A stretch of DNA of 64,000 nucleotides from Carnegiea gigantea (Eukaryota > Streptophyta > Magnoliopsida > Caryophyllales > Cactaceae). Below are positions 1-10,960 of the stretch, piece after piece; position 1 is the stretch's first letter; the number at the start of each line of letters is the position of its first letter. Position numbers and translations under genes: made by a program. The notes under the pieces are model-generated. The model made no database searches. It was not told the DNA's origin and saw nothing but the letters and a program-made list of their open reading frames with translations. The DNA lies in NCBI GenBank assembly GCA_029747015.1, contig JAKOGI010000007.1, positions 2,376,001-2,440,000 on the forward strand. Direction: 5' to 3'.

Positions 1-329
1 GATCATTGACCTAATAAATACCCTACGTATTTATTTGGTAATTATTTGATGGACGTAATTACCCTTATGACCTAATTAGGGTTTCCCCTTGGGTGTATAT
101 AAATAGAGGTATTAGGCAGAGATCAAAATACCAATCTTACGCCTCCTCTCTGCCTCTCTATTCTCGTGAGTCTCATCCTCACCTTAGCCATCATAACGAT
201 ACACCCTAAACGGGAACTCGATCTGCGTGAGAATCATGGCCTCATCCCTAACCACGTTTACAGGATTATCAGGTACACATGATTTAATTCCTGATTTATA
301 TCTTTTATGTTTAAGAATTGATCAACATG
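1..329 (+). repeat. LTR-like fragment (tentative)
   Basis: This stretch has an AT-rich leader, a TATA-like element (tatataaatag, about 96-106) and then a CT-rich stretch (about 142-172), an arrangement seen in plant Ty1/copia LTRs. No partner LTR, primer-binding site or gag-pol sequence is visible. It runs straight into an aconitase relic. It could equally be ordinary promoter-like sequence, so the call is weak. Confidence 0.25.
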
Positions 330-1195
330 TTTCTTATGAATATAGCATGGATTGGGGTCAGTTGTCACCTGCTGGTAGGGCTACTATTGCAAAGATGTCC
401 TGCATATGGCGCAACCATGGGGCTCTTCCTGGTGGACTATGTCACTTTAGACTATCTGAAGTCGACTGGAACAAGTGATGAGACTGTGAGACCGCTCTCT
501 GAGATTATGTTTTCTTTTATCACACTTGATTCATCGGAGACAAAAATTTACTTCGGAATTAAATTGGTTTTAACATGTTCCTTCTCTTATACTTACATTG
601 CAGGGGTCAATGATTGAATTATACTTGCATGCAAACAAAATGTTTGTTGACTATAATGAGGTAGATATATATAACTTTCTTCCTGTCTAGCTCTGCATTC
701 GGTGCTTTGCTTTGACATTGCCTCGTCTGTCTTGCTATTTGTTATCCAGCCTCAACAAGAAAGAGTGTAATCATCTTAACTGGAGTTGGACCTATCTGAG
801 ATTGAACCTTGTATATCAGGGCCAAAAAGGCAATGCTTCTCATTCCCCTGCATATTATTTTCTATACATCAGCACTGTGTCTTCTGATTGGACCCTCTTT
901 CTTTATTTGACAGGCTACATGACCGTGCCCTCCTCAAAGAAATGAAGGCCGATTGGAATGTATATCTTAACAACAAAGTTGGTTTTAAGGTGAGTGCATC
1001 AGATACCTCATGTTAACTTTAGCATGGTCCCTGGCATTCCTTGAGTTCCTTTGCAGCGTGTTGCTTTTTCTTGGCATAGGATAGTTATTCCTGTTTCTGA
1101 AGTTTTTCTTCCAGTTTCTATTTCCCTTGTATGTGTCATACTCATAAGATAATGATTCGCTGTTCCAATGGAAACCCAGGACAAAATGGTGAGCT
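330..1195 (+). pseudogene. aconitase (aconitate hydratase) gene fragment, broken, introns kept
   Basis: Several short stretches match, in order, the middle of plant aconitase. The first exon-like block (about 340-488) encodes [15 protein letters not shown], then after a 1-nt frameshift [19 protein letters not shown] and SDETV. The second (about 604-660) encodes [18 protein letters not shown] after a cag acceptor and before gtagat. The third (from about 750) begins PQQER. The fourth (about 915-990) encodes HDRALLKEMKADWN and NKVGFK, ending at gtgagt. A weak fifth match (NGNPGQ) lies near 1160-1190. Intact aconitase is an iron-sulfur enzyme that interconverts citrate and isocitrate. Here the N-terminus, the cysteine ligands and the C-terminus are all missing, and stops and frameshifts interrupt the rest. 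Because introns are retained, this is a genomic duplicate, not a processed copy. Confidence 0.8.
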
Positions 1196-1264
1196 TTTCT
1201 TTCGATGGTTTGAATGGGGCTCTATCTTGACTCTCATCCACTCCATCAACGTGCTTATCCATTT

Positions 1265-3355
1265 AGACACCACTTGGGTGGACCCTCAAAGAGGGCTAAG
1301 CGGATTCTCTGTCATAACCGGGGACTCCTCTGAGTCCCATCCAAGCTGATCCAAAGGGTAGTTAACATTTCATATCCAAAAACGCCTCCTGCCAAATGCA
1401 AGAAATTGAGGACTAGGGCTTAGGGCTTCGAGTGAGCCTTGGGTAGGCAACTTCAATAGGTCGAGGAGAGAAAGAAGAATTGCAAAAGCCATTGCCGCTG
1501 ACTAAGGGTGACAGGGCGAATGGTTTTCCAACCGGATCCCTCGCTTTGCAGAGCTAATGGAAAGCTTCTTAGGAATGATAACAGTCTGGAAAGGGCAGAG
1601 GTAATGGACTCATTTTTCCACTAAAATCTTCCAACTCAGCTTACTAAACGGATTGGAATCCTACCGAACAAAAGGAAGGAATAGAAGACTAGGATAGGAT
1701 GAAGAGCAAGGCATTAGGCGCTGACAGACAGGCTGATGTGCTTTTACTCGAAAGATGATATTCTTTCATTCAAAGTAGAAGACCCGAAAGGGAAATTCCG
1801 ATCTTTTAGGATCTCTATTGAATGAATGAACATATTTGGTTTAAAGTCAAGGTCCCTTCGGGAAGAGATGAAGAAAGGTTGCCTACCCTTGCCCGCGGAC
1901 CGAGCCCATGGCTCAGCATTATCAAAACGGTCTGCTTCTTGATCTGAGTGAAAAGAGGAGTGGGGTTTGCGAGATGTGTTGCCGTGAAGGGTGGAATGAG
2001 AGTACCTTTGGTAATGTTTACCACAAAGTATAAAAGCGAAAAGCGGCCATTCCCAATTGGTTACGTAGTCTTGGGCACCGGAGTTTTTCTAAATTGATAA
2101 CAGTTGGAGTGAAAGAAAGAGAGTGAGCGCCCCCTGACGGGTGAGGAGGAATTGAATTCGCAATGAACTTTGATGATGTCAGACAACTGCTTTCACGTCG
2201 GGGGCTATAGATGACTGTCTCTACAGTCCTACATGAGCTGAAACCGATCTGATGCATTCTGTAAGAACCGATTGCAGGGGGCATAGCCCAAGAGAAAGAG
2301 ATGAGTAAGAGCAGGTGCTAAAATATGAATCAATCTTTCCCTAGAGTTTTTTCTCTTGGGATGAAGTGGGAAAGGTGCGCAGCAGGTTCCGAAGTTGAAA
2401 AGGCTTCTCAAACCCCTCTCTTACTTTGGCGACAAACCCCCATCTCTTTTTGGCAGGGCCAGTTAGGCATTGGTCCACTAAACCCTGAAAAGCTTTCCCA
2501 AAACCCGCCCATACGGCACCACCCCTACCCCGGCACAACCACTCTTTCTATTCCCAATACCCGCCCAAACTCCCAGGTAGTTAACTCCCAGCTCTGAAAG
2601 AGCCTAGCATATCACATCTTCTCACCTCGGCTATCTTGTTAGTATTCCTAGCAGTAGATGCCCCTATACCTTCTTTTTTTCTTTCTCAGGGACTGGCTGT
2701 CTTTCTCTTTCTAGAAAAGGGCCTATCTTTTAGATTATGCATCCTTAGGGGTTCTTCTTGCTCATCTCTATACTTTCTTCTTTCGAGCATCCTACTTTCT
2801 ATCATAGTGATATATTTCCTCTCTCAATATACTTCTTACTTCAAGCTTCAAGTGTATAGCCGCCTACGGACATACGCATTAACTGAAGCCCTACTTTCAT
2901 TATCTTACTTTAAAAAAAAAAACAAAGAGGAAAGACGAAGAGTATTTTTGACATAACAAATAGGGCTCAAGTTAGAACTTCTTCAATATGGAATATCTCC
3001 TCTATCATCAGCTCCAACAGGCATAGAATCTTTACACTTCCTATGGTCTATATAGAGCCCATGCGTGAACCTTTGATACGAGGCTTATCATGATTCCCGA
3101 ACGCTTGGCAAGATGTTCTATTTACTTTACTTTTTTCTATTATGGAAAGTCCCTGGGATCAAGATCCATAAAGACAAGACTACCCACCGAGAATCCTAAA
3201 GAGACATCCTAGATCTCCTTAATCCACTTTCGGAAATAGAAAGGACAAATAGGATACCTAACGAATCAACAAAATACGTTTAGGTAAGCTATCTCCAAGC
3301 TCTACGGTCAGGAGTGAGCGCTTTTGTATGAGTGAGCGGTCTCAAGGTTCACCTA
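1265..3355. other. mitochondrial-spacer-like DNA (possible NUMT)
   Basis: From about 1265 the texture changes from AT-rich intron-like DNA to more GC-balanced sequence. It is rich in short purine/pyrimidine runs (gaaag, ctttc), with words such as gacccgaaagggaaattccg and short pieces resembling the noncoding spacers of plant mitochondrial genomes. No mitochondrial gene, tRNA or rRNA is recognisable. Open frames here (e.g. 2325-2597 and 2636-2956 plus) look like chance ORFs. The identification rests on style, not on a remembered alignment. Confidence 0.45.
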
Positions 3356-3799
3356 CAGTATTTAGATACAAAAATTTAAAAACTTGAACGGTTAGAATCT
3401 CCAAAACTTAAAAAAAGAAAAACACAGTAGCGCACAATCACGGAAAATGGAATAATAGATATCTCCTTAATGATTAGAATCTTTTGTTCTTTGTTTAGTG
3501 GCGGGCTTTAACACTTGAATAGGACGAAGTGGTGTTGGCCATCTTTGGAGCTCAAGTCTGTGGCATGTGTCTACCAAGTTATGAAGTATAAGTCTCTTTC
3601 TCAAAATCTCTGAGCATTCCAACTGCCAGTTTAACAAGACCAATTCACCATTACTCAATGCTTGCTAAACGGATCCATTGAACTACCCAACTGCACCGTA
3701 GTACTTATGGCACGAATTTGCTTCCATATCAATGCTCCATTATCATTCCTGTTTCCTATCATTAATAATACTATTCTTCTCAAGCTTTGGCTCTAACCT
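3356..3799. other. intergenic, no gene seen
   Basis: An AT-rich start leads into 3460-3700, which contains a short minus-strand open frame (3467-3658) that I do not recognise. It may be repeat debris. Nothing else is supported. Confidence 0.4.
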
Positions 3800-4913
3800 C
3801 TACAGAATCAAAAACTTGTGATGCTCATACATCGCTAGAAGATGCCCTCCACTCTCCATTAGTTTTGCATGTGGAGATAATATCATGTGTGTCAGAGGTA
3901 AAACCAACTTAGTTCTAAGAGAGCAAGGGCAAGAAGAGGAAGGGGTGATGGCGAATGGATTGAATGCCCCAAACTTTAAGTCATGATGAAGACAGAGCAA
4001 CCCATTACAAACCAAAGCCTGAAAATGAGGATGAGGCGTAGGGGCCGTAGGTTTCAATAACACTCTGATCTGGGGTTGGGACTACAAGTATAATTTCTTT
4101 CCATTGCCATGCTTCGGAACAAAAATCTACCAGGCTGAAACTAGCGAATGGATCATGTGTACGAAGACCCTTCATATTGTTGAGAAAGAACATCCAAGGA
4201 TGACGAGCCACCACAACCCTGAATCGGCATAATTGTTTGTCATTGTCACTGTCATTGTCATGATTGTCATTGTTGTCCTCCAAATTATAAGGGTCTTCAC
4301 AAATCAAAGCAACCAAGCATACTTCACTGCGTAGGGGCAGCAAAGGAGAGGTTGGAAGAGCAACCCATTGCATCGTTAAAGGGTTGCAAACATAGTATGA
4401 TCTTTCCCAGCTTGATTTTTCAACACCAAGGCACAAAATCAAGCCCTTGAATGTAGCACCAACATGGTACTTAATCTTCATGTTCATATTCTGGCTATTC
4501 GGGAGGAATTCAGGAGAGGAGCCATCAAGAAATTGAAAAACTTGTTCAATGGAACTAAACCGAAACATCTTGATACTATCATCAGCATCAGTAAACCGAC
4601 TATTATTCCTCGCTAATATGAGTGTCGAAGGTGGCTGCTTCTGCTCATCGTTTTCCTCACCATCTTTCATAATCTGATCATTATAATGGAGGTGCTGAAT
4701 AACAAATTTGCGATCAGAGATCACAGAAAACCATCGTTTGCATACACACTTGCATATATACGCCGATTCACCCGGGAATCTAGCCAAAATTTTGATCAGC
4801 AAATCACCATAAAGATCTTCAATTGATGACAATGACAACGATGTGCAACGACGTTGGCAACGAATGAGTTCACTCATCCTCACCTGTGACTTCCACAAAT
4901 ACAACCAGGACAA
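3800..4913 (-). pseudogene. F-box protein gene, frameshifted
   Basis: The reading frame from 4913 gives an F-box near residues 29-75 (LSSIEDLYGDLLIKILARF ... CVCKRWFSVISD). F-box proteins are the substrate-binding subunits of SCF ubiquitin ligases and bind SKP1 through this domain. The following region resembles the associated interaction domain of plant F-box proteins (KGLILCLG, YYVCNPLTMQWVALP). Near 4030 the frame stops early, and the homologous reading (HFQALVCNGLLCLHHDLKF, NPFA) continues in the next frame to 3800, so one extra base explains the break. The C-terminal part then stops early too and lacks the usual later domain. An acidic Asn/Asp-rich run (EDNNDNHDNDSDND) sits in the middle. 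It is either a young pseudogene or a gene with an assembly error; the first 302 codons are open. No intron is evident. Confidence 0.75.
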
Positions 4914-5749
4914 CGATCTTCATCAAACAAACAAACATTCCGATAGTTCACAACTCACAAGACATTCCTCAAAGGCCAAACCACACCCAATTGTCAAAGA
5001 CTGATGCTATGAACACCTAGCCTAACCGGAACTTATTCAAACCCTACTACTAGAAACAAAAACAATTTTTAGTTAAAAAATAAGCTCATATTACCCAGCA
5101 ACTTCCAACAACGATCACTGATGCACAATTTGAAAATCACTGAATCCATGACTTATAATAACTTCCCGATCAATAAATTAGATGACCCACTTGTTCACAT
5201 AAGCTAAAATCACTTACTTCAATGACTACTTCCATTAGGGTTCTTGTTTAATCCAATGTCAGACTAAAGAGAAGGATAGAAGTACTCGCCACAACAAAAT
5301 CCCCTCTTTTTCTATGTCCCTTTCCCTCCGCTGTTTGATGGCTCGGCTCATCACACGGCGTCGACATCGAAGGGCCATGTGCTTAATATACCCACCTCCC
5401 TCTTTTTTTCTAGTACTTTAAAAAAAAAAAAAAAAAAAACCTGTTTAATTGATCTGCCTATGCTTCCCCAAAAAAAAAAAAAAGGAAGAAAGTTATCTAT
5501 CAAAAATTCCTTTTATTCACGGCAAACCATCCTTCAAGCAAGTCATTATGCCAATAGCAACGAGGTTCATGAAAATCCCCTCTCCTTGTGTGATTAAAAA
5601 AAATAGCATTAATGTTTAAAAACTTATAATCAGACTTACCGTGTTCGACAATAGTTTTTGAGTTGTGTTTAGCGCTTTGACCAAATCAATATACTTAATC
5701 AGTTAGTTTTTAGTGTTTGGTAACCTAGTGTTTGAACTGGTATTTCAAG
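4914..5749. other. upstream/intergenic region of the F-box gene
   Basis: No gene is seen. Poly-A runs lie at about 5419-5438 and 5469-5483. The short plus ORF across them is low complexity. Confidence 0.5.
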
Positions 5750-6560
5750 CAGCGTTAACGATTTCATTACCACAACTAGCTTCGGCAAAAAGCATTGAGT
5801 TGTCAGCAAATAACAAACTAGCGATTTGAGGCCCATCCCCGTCGACCTGAACAGGGCTCCATATATTCAATGACACAACATCTTCAATCCAGTGAGTCGG
5901 GCGTTCCATACACGCCACAAAAATATATTGCGAAAGAAGATCCCCTTGTCGAATCCCCCTTGTTGGGTAAAACTTCTAAGTAGGCTCTCCATTCCAAAGC
6001 ACGCTCATTGCACAAGATATAATATTACATCATGATGACTTCTACTAACAAAATCGGCAATTCCATATCCAGCAGCGTCAAATGAATTTCCAGCTCAATC
6101 TATCCTAACCCTTCTCTAAATCGAGTTTAATAGCCATGAAGCCTGTCTCACCCTTCTTACCCCACACGGAGTTTAGAATCTCCCACAGAACGATTAACAT
6201 TATCGCTAATTTGCCTACCTGGAACAAAGCTCGCTTGGGTAGGCGATATTAGTAACGGGAGAACCTCTTTCAGTCTCTGCACAATGGCCTTAGCCACTAG
6301 CTTTAGTAGCTTATAAGCAACGTTACATGTACTTATGGGACGGAATTGTGAGACCAATTGAGGGTTTTCCACTTTCGGGATAAAGTATCGTTGAGACCCT
6401 CTGGCAAGTGTTTTCCTCGAAGAAGTCCCGAAACCATGTTACATGCATTGTCTCCCACAAAACGATCAATATTTTTGGAAGAAGATAGCTTGAAACCCGT
6501 CTAATCCCGACTCCTTATAAGGGCTCATTGTATCCAGGGCTGTTTTAATCTCCACCCGCC
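5750..6560 (-). mobile_element. degenerate LINE (non-LTR) reverse transcriptase fragment
   Basis: Read on the minus strand, the block carries the ordered landmarks of plant L1-type reverse transcriptase: YKESGLDGF near 6510, RPISTCNVAYKL near 6330-6290, SPTQASFVPGRQISDN near 6250-6200, a KLDLEK-type motif near 6130, GIRQGDLLS near 5960-5935 and the catalytic box as FADNSMLFAEAS near 5800. Several frameshifts and stops break it. The usual FADD active site reads FADN, so a catalytic aspartate is lost. No endonuclease domain, RNase H or poly-A end is seen. It is a dead 5'- and 3'-truncated copy. Confidence 0.85.
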
Positions 6561-6714
6561 CCCCACCCCCTGTGAATGGTCCAGCGAGTGCCTAAGGCCA
6601 AGATTTGGCGCAGAGTTTTTTTACAAAAGCTCGAATTTGAGAGATATATGAGAAATTATAACAGGGAGGTGTTTAGCGAAGAGTTTGTTTGGCGAAAAAG
6701 AGATTTTTTGATCA

Positions 6715-6990
6715 AAATCGACTATTTGACCAAGTCAAAAATCAAATTTGTTCTTTGATAAGATAGTTTTCTAAGACTTTTTGAGTTCAAAAAGTTAATT
6801 TGAAAAGGCTAATTGTATGAGGTTTTTTTTTAAAAAAATTAGAGAATTAATTTTTCATCTCACAATGGTCATAAATAGCTAATTTTACCAGATAATTTTT
6901 TAATAAACAGTTTATACAATTAGCTAATTCATACATCTAACAATTAATAGAAACAGCAAATAGCTACCAGGTGTTTACCAAACAGTGTCA
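6715..6990 (-). mobile_element. hAT-like MITE, copy 1
   Basis: This AT-rich segment with repeated 'tagctaat'/'agctatt' words matches, block for block, the reverse complement of 57165-57425: a 'tttgacc' end, 'tttttgagttcaaaaagttaat', 'tctcacaa', 'agctaattt', 'aataatttttt', 'cagctaat' and 'gtttac' at the other end. There is no coding capacity. Assignment to hAT-type MITEs is by general style (short, palindromic, 'gtgtttggtaaac' ends). Confidence 0.5.
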
Positions 6991-7239
6991 TCTTACCGAT
7001 GAATGCACGATTTTACCCACTAAGGCTTTATCCCATCGTATCTCAATTATACATATATTTTTCGGGTGTATTTGTCATACATTCTTTTCTCAATATCTAT
7101 TTGTTGATACACCTCCTAAAAATACATAGTCTTAGATATATGCTATAGAGTTTGATGTTCCACATGCAACTCTTATGTTTGATATCCCAAATATGCAATT
7201 CAGCAATTCTATGTGTACACAAATATAAAAATTCAAAAA

Positions 7240-7750
7240 CTTATAGTGGTTACAATTAAGTAATCAAGATCGTATATTTGTTCTCCCACGATCTAAACCG
7301 TTGATTTTTTTTTTTTTGTTTCTTAAATGCAAAAATATATTACAAAAATTGCGCCGCCACCATGTCGCCGTAGTCCGGCGGCGCACGGCGACCCTTCCAG
7401 CAGCTGCCCGGAGCCCGGGGCGCCGGAGGGGGTGTGAGAGGCGATGGAAGTGGCCCTTGTTGTCGGAATTTTTGCCTCCCATTATTTTTACTTGTTGCCG
7501 GAAAAATTGAATGGTGGCCGGAAAATATGGATGGCCGCTGGAAAAATTGAATAGTCGCCAGAAAAATTGCTTGGAGACCGGAAAAATTTTGATAACATAT
7601 TTTTTATAACATATTTTTTATAATTTTTATAACATATTTTTGCTCATTTAAAAAACAAAAAAAATCAACGATTTAGATCGTGGGAAAACAAATATACGAC
7701 CTAGATTTACTTAATTGTGGTGGTTGTCATATAATAACAACTACTATAAG
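7240..7750. mobile_element. fold-back element with long terminal inverted repeats
   Basis: The left arm (7240-7350) and the right arm (7621-7750) are inverted copies. Both contain cgtatatttgtt, cccacgatctaaa, cgttgattttttt and cttatag in mirrored order, over roughly 110 bp with small indels. Between the arms lies a GC-rich core (about 7350-7450; gccgccacc, cggcggcgc, gcccggagcccgg), unlike the AT-rich surroundings, followed by a tandem repeat. Long arms with an unrelated GC-rich centre suggest a Mutator-like or fold-back transposon that may have captured foreign DNA. There is no transposase. Confidence 0.65.
7493..7590. repeat. about 21-bp tandem repeat, five degenerate units
   Basis: The core word gccggaaaaattgaat, with variants (gccggaaaatatggat, cgctggaaaaattgaat, cgccagaaaaattgctt, accggaaaaatttt), recurs at about 21-bp spacing inside the fold-back element. 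Confidence 0.75.
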
Positions 7751-8366
7751 CGTGTCCTATAAAAATATTAATCATTGCCTACTTATCCGCCGGACCAATT
7801 TAAAAAATGCTTCATATTATCCTTGTGTCAATTTGAAATGTTTGTGTTACTATATTACAATAAAAACTCAAAACGGCTCCTTACAAATTACAATTCACAG
7901 AGGATTTTATTTTTGTGCATGTCCTATACCTTATGATTTATAGCTGCAAGAACAGACGAAAGCAACCAGAATTTCTAACTGCATTCCCAAATGCAAACTC
8001 TTTATAAATGAAACATGCATGAACCAATCACTAACACGGAGTAACACATACACACAGCGATTTTAGCAGACAGGCATTTAACTGGATGCCATGTGGTGGA
8101 AGTGGCAACCCCTTCCTTTGAATCACAATTTTTATCCAAATTGAAATTGCACTAATACACAGAATACGTGCAAGCATATTGGCCAAATACATGGCAGAAT
8201 TCACGCTTTTAAAAGCAAACTAATATCCCAGCTGTTGTCTTCTTCAAAAGGTTCAAGTCGTTCAAAAGAACACCATTAGAATGTGGCAGGGATATCACGG
8301 CTATACCCCTACAAATCCCTGAGATAATTTAATTTAAGAAACTCATCATTACATTGTTGTTGCTGT

Positions 8367-10692
8367 TCAGCCTGTTCTCATGATAATGTGGACTCCGCTA
8401 TCAGTTTCGACGATGTCACTGATCTCACCAACCTTCAGAGCAAAAGTAGCTTCTTCAAAAGGCTTCTGCATCTGACCAGGGCCAAATGGACCTGCAGCGA
8501 TACAATTTGAGTTAGAAGGACATAGGCGAATACATGCTAAAATACAACCCATCACATGATGATTTCTTCAACTCTTTTGAAGAGGCAGGCCAGCATGCAA
8601 CTATTAGCAGGGTAGATGAGAGAGCATTTCATGGGGGCGCAAAAAAAGTAATAATATCATGAAGATTGCATTCTAGCATTCACAATTCTACATAACTATT
8701 CTCCAGAACTTTCCATTGTGCTCCTTGGAGACGATCTTCCACATGATTCACATTCCAAATCCACTTGTTAGTAAAGCACTTGATTTTCATATAGCTTCCA
8801 GTACTCAAAAAGTCTTTAGAGACAGAAAGAAAGAGCATCATTCTAAGGTAAGTTCAAAGACCCATTTCCAATACTTAAATCTTTAAGCTAGAAAGAAAAA
8901 CAAGAGCACCTCATTTCCATATATAGTTTTCACTAATAAAGCCTCCAGGATAATGCAGAATATCCAGCAAAAGTAAGAAAATCCAGAATATATTTAGCGG
9001 GTGAGTTCGACAACCAATAAAATTTATTGGAACAGGCCAGTAACAATCCGAGTGATTGCAAAGGCTCAATTAAGACAAGTCCAGGATTGAATTTTTACGA
9101 CAAGCTTGGAACCAGGAGATCACCACCACCTTTATTGGAGACTTGCAGTTGACACAGAACACCCAACAACAGTCCACAAAACACAGTGATGATCCTACTA
9201 CCGGCAGGGTCTAAATTAGAAGGTTAACACCCAAATGGAAGTGAAAAAAACAAGAAAGAATTGCTAATTTGGTAACAAATTTAGACTTGTGTTTCTAATT
9301 GAGCATTTAAGAGATAAATTCACATCTGATTACAGAATACCCAACACCAGACGACATAGACTATCCAACTTGTGAAAATCCATGGACTCATCTTTATAAG
9401 CAGCTAAGAGCGATTCCAATAACCCTGAATCCCTGATGCCTAAACAAAAAAAATGCTACAACCTACAGGACAACTTAAGTAGCTGGATGAAATATAATAA
9501 GATCGTCAGGTTCACTTTGATAAAACTTGGGGGGGGGGGTAGAGTGAATGCAATATCTATGGTTTGAGGAAATACGATCTAACCAAAGAACTCATGTTCA
9601 CTACATCAGTAATGTTAATGCTTCATCCCTCTCCTGGGTCACTATTGACAAGTTTCATCAACTGGATGGAATACAACAAGGAACTCAATCAGCCTACGGA
9701 ATTCCAAGGATAACTAGGGTTGCTTTCTTTTGGGGGGGGGGTAACCATGTACTACAGTTAAAAAAACAACCATTTAATTTGTCATATGCACTACAATCCC
9801 GATCTGCAACTATGGGTTCAACAAGAAGCCGCCGATTAGAAGATTTGGCGCCAATTACTCATATAAGAGTAGTAGAGTAATTGTGTACCCAGCATTGTCT
9901 TCGTAGCTAATCCGCCATTAAGTATCCCCATAAATGAATAGACAGTGAAGCAAAAACTGCCCTTTCAAGAGTATTCCATTAAAAATTTCATGCACTCCAA
10001 TTGAATTTCACAGTTCAATGGTAAGCAACGATTCAAAAGTCCGAAGCATCAGGGCCCGATGTTGAAGCTACCACCACTAGTATTGCCAAATCGATCCATG
10101 GAAAACCAAAACAAGATAAAAAAACCAACAACTGGAGAAAATAAAACAAGAAAGAACAGCAAGAGGGTAATTGGCAGCGGAAATTCACAAAAATAATATG
10201 GAATAGCAAGGATTTACAAATCGAGTGGATGATAATGCTTCAATTTCACAAATAAATTTAAGAACAAATCACAAAACAATACGATCAATCCACTCGAAAA
10301 GTAACACCGACCTCCTAGGGTTTCCATTTACTAATCGAATCGAGAACAACGCACAGATCCAAAAAACACAAACTTGCTCATCGCTTCATTCGAATCCGAT
10401 AACGACTACAAGAAGATACTAACACATAATCAGACAAAGAGAGGCAGCAAAACAAACCTAGATCGCCACCACGCTTGGCGGAGCTACAATCGGAGTATCG
10501 CGATGCAACTTCATCAAACTTCGCCTTGCCGGAAAAAATATCTTCACGAAGAGACTTAAGCTGAGCTATGGCGGACTCCTTGGTAGTGTTCATGATAACG
10601 CGACCTTCTGGATCCTTCCAAGAGGCCTTCCTCCTCGATCCCTGGTGCTTTATGAGTATGTGTGAAGCCCTAACTTGCTGCTTCGACGCCAT
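8367..10692 (-). CDS. PIN1: PIN1-type peptidyl-prolyl cis-trans isomerase (parvulin)
   Basis: Two exons, 10692-10458 and 8491-8367, join across GT...AG (intron about 1.97 kb) to give 119 residues, the length of the Arabidopsis PIN1 homologue. The enzyme isomerises phospho-Ser/Thr-Pro bonds in nuclear and cytoplasmic proteins, including MADS-box flowering regulators in Arabidopsis. The protein is one parvulin domain without the animal WW domain. Visible landmarks are [17 protein letters not shown] (residues 9-25; the basic phosphate-binding loop), the active-site region [13 protein letters not shown] (Cys69), [14 protein letters not shown] and the final SGVHII (His113). The start at 10692 ([11 protein letters not shown]) fits the family; an in-frame upstream extension exists but is low-complexity leader. 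The splice junction falls within the Gly codon of GGDLG. Confidence 0.95.
8492..10457 (-). other. large intron of the PIN1 gene
   Basis: This stretch of 1966 bp has a donor at 10457-10456 and a ctgcag acceptor ending at 8492. G-runs occur at about 9529-9539 and 9731-9740. No nested gene is seen; short ORFs such as 9548-9880 are not convincing. Confidence 0.85.
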
Positions 10693-10960
10693 GGCCGACG
10701 ACTTGCTCTTCTTCTTCTGCTGCTGCTGCTGCTGCGGCTGGTGGTGGTTATGGCGGTGTTGTTTCTCTCTCTCTGCTCCTCGATCTCGATCGATCGAAGA
10801 AACCTCCTTCCTCTTCTTCCTATCCGAATCTATTTTCTCTGTCTTCCTAGTTTCGCACTCCGTAGAGAGAGAGAGAGAGAGAGGAGAGAGAAACAGTGGG
10901 GTTTTGCTTTTTTCACCAAGTGGGTGGGTGGAAGCTCCACACGGGCATTTCTCCCCTGAT
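10693..10960 (-). promoter_or_regulatory. PIN1 leader and proximal promoter with CT tract
   Basis: On the coding strand, the region upstream of the ATG holds a CAG/GCA-rich stretch (about 10715-10740) and a CT microsatellite (ga-repeat on the plus strand, about 10864-10892), typical of plant 5' leaders. No clear TATA box is seen. Confidence 0.45.

Noticed and set aside
2100..2130. miR156-like word (aagagagtgagc)
   Set aside because: Only a partial match inside mitochondrial-like DNA, and no fold-back precursor is visible.
2325..2956. ORFs in the mitochondrial-like block
   Set aside because: No domain, no organelle gene resemblance; spacer DNA of this type often holds chance ORFs.
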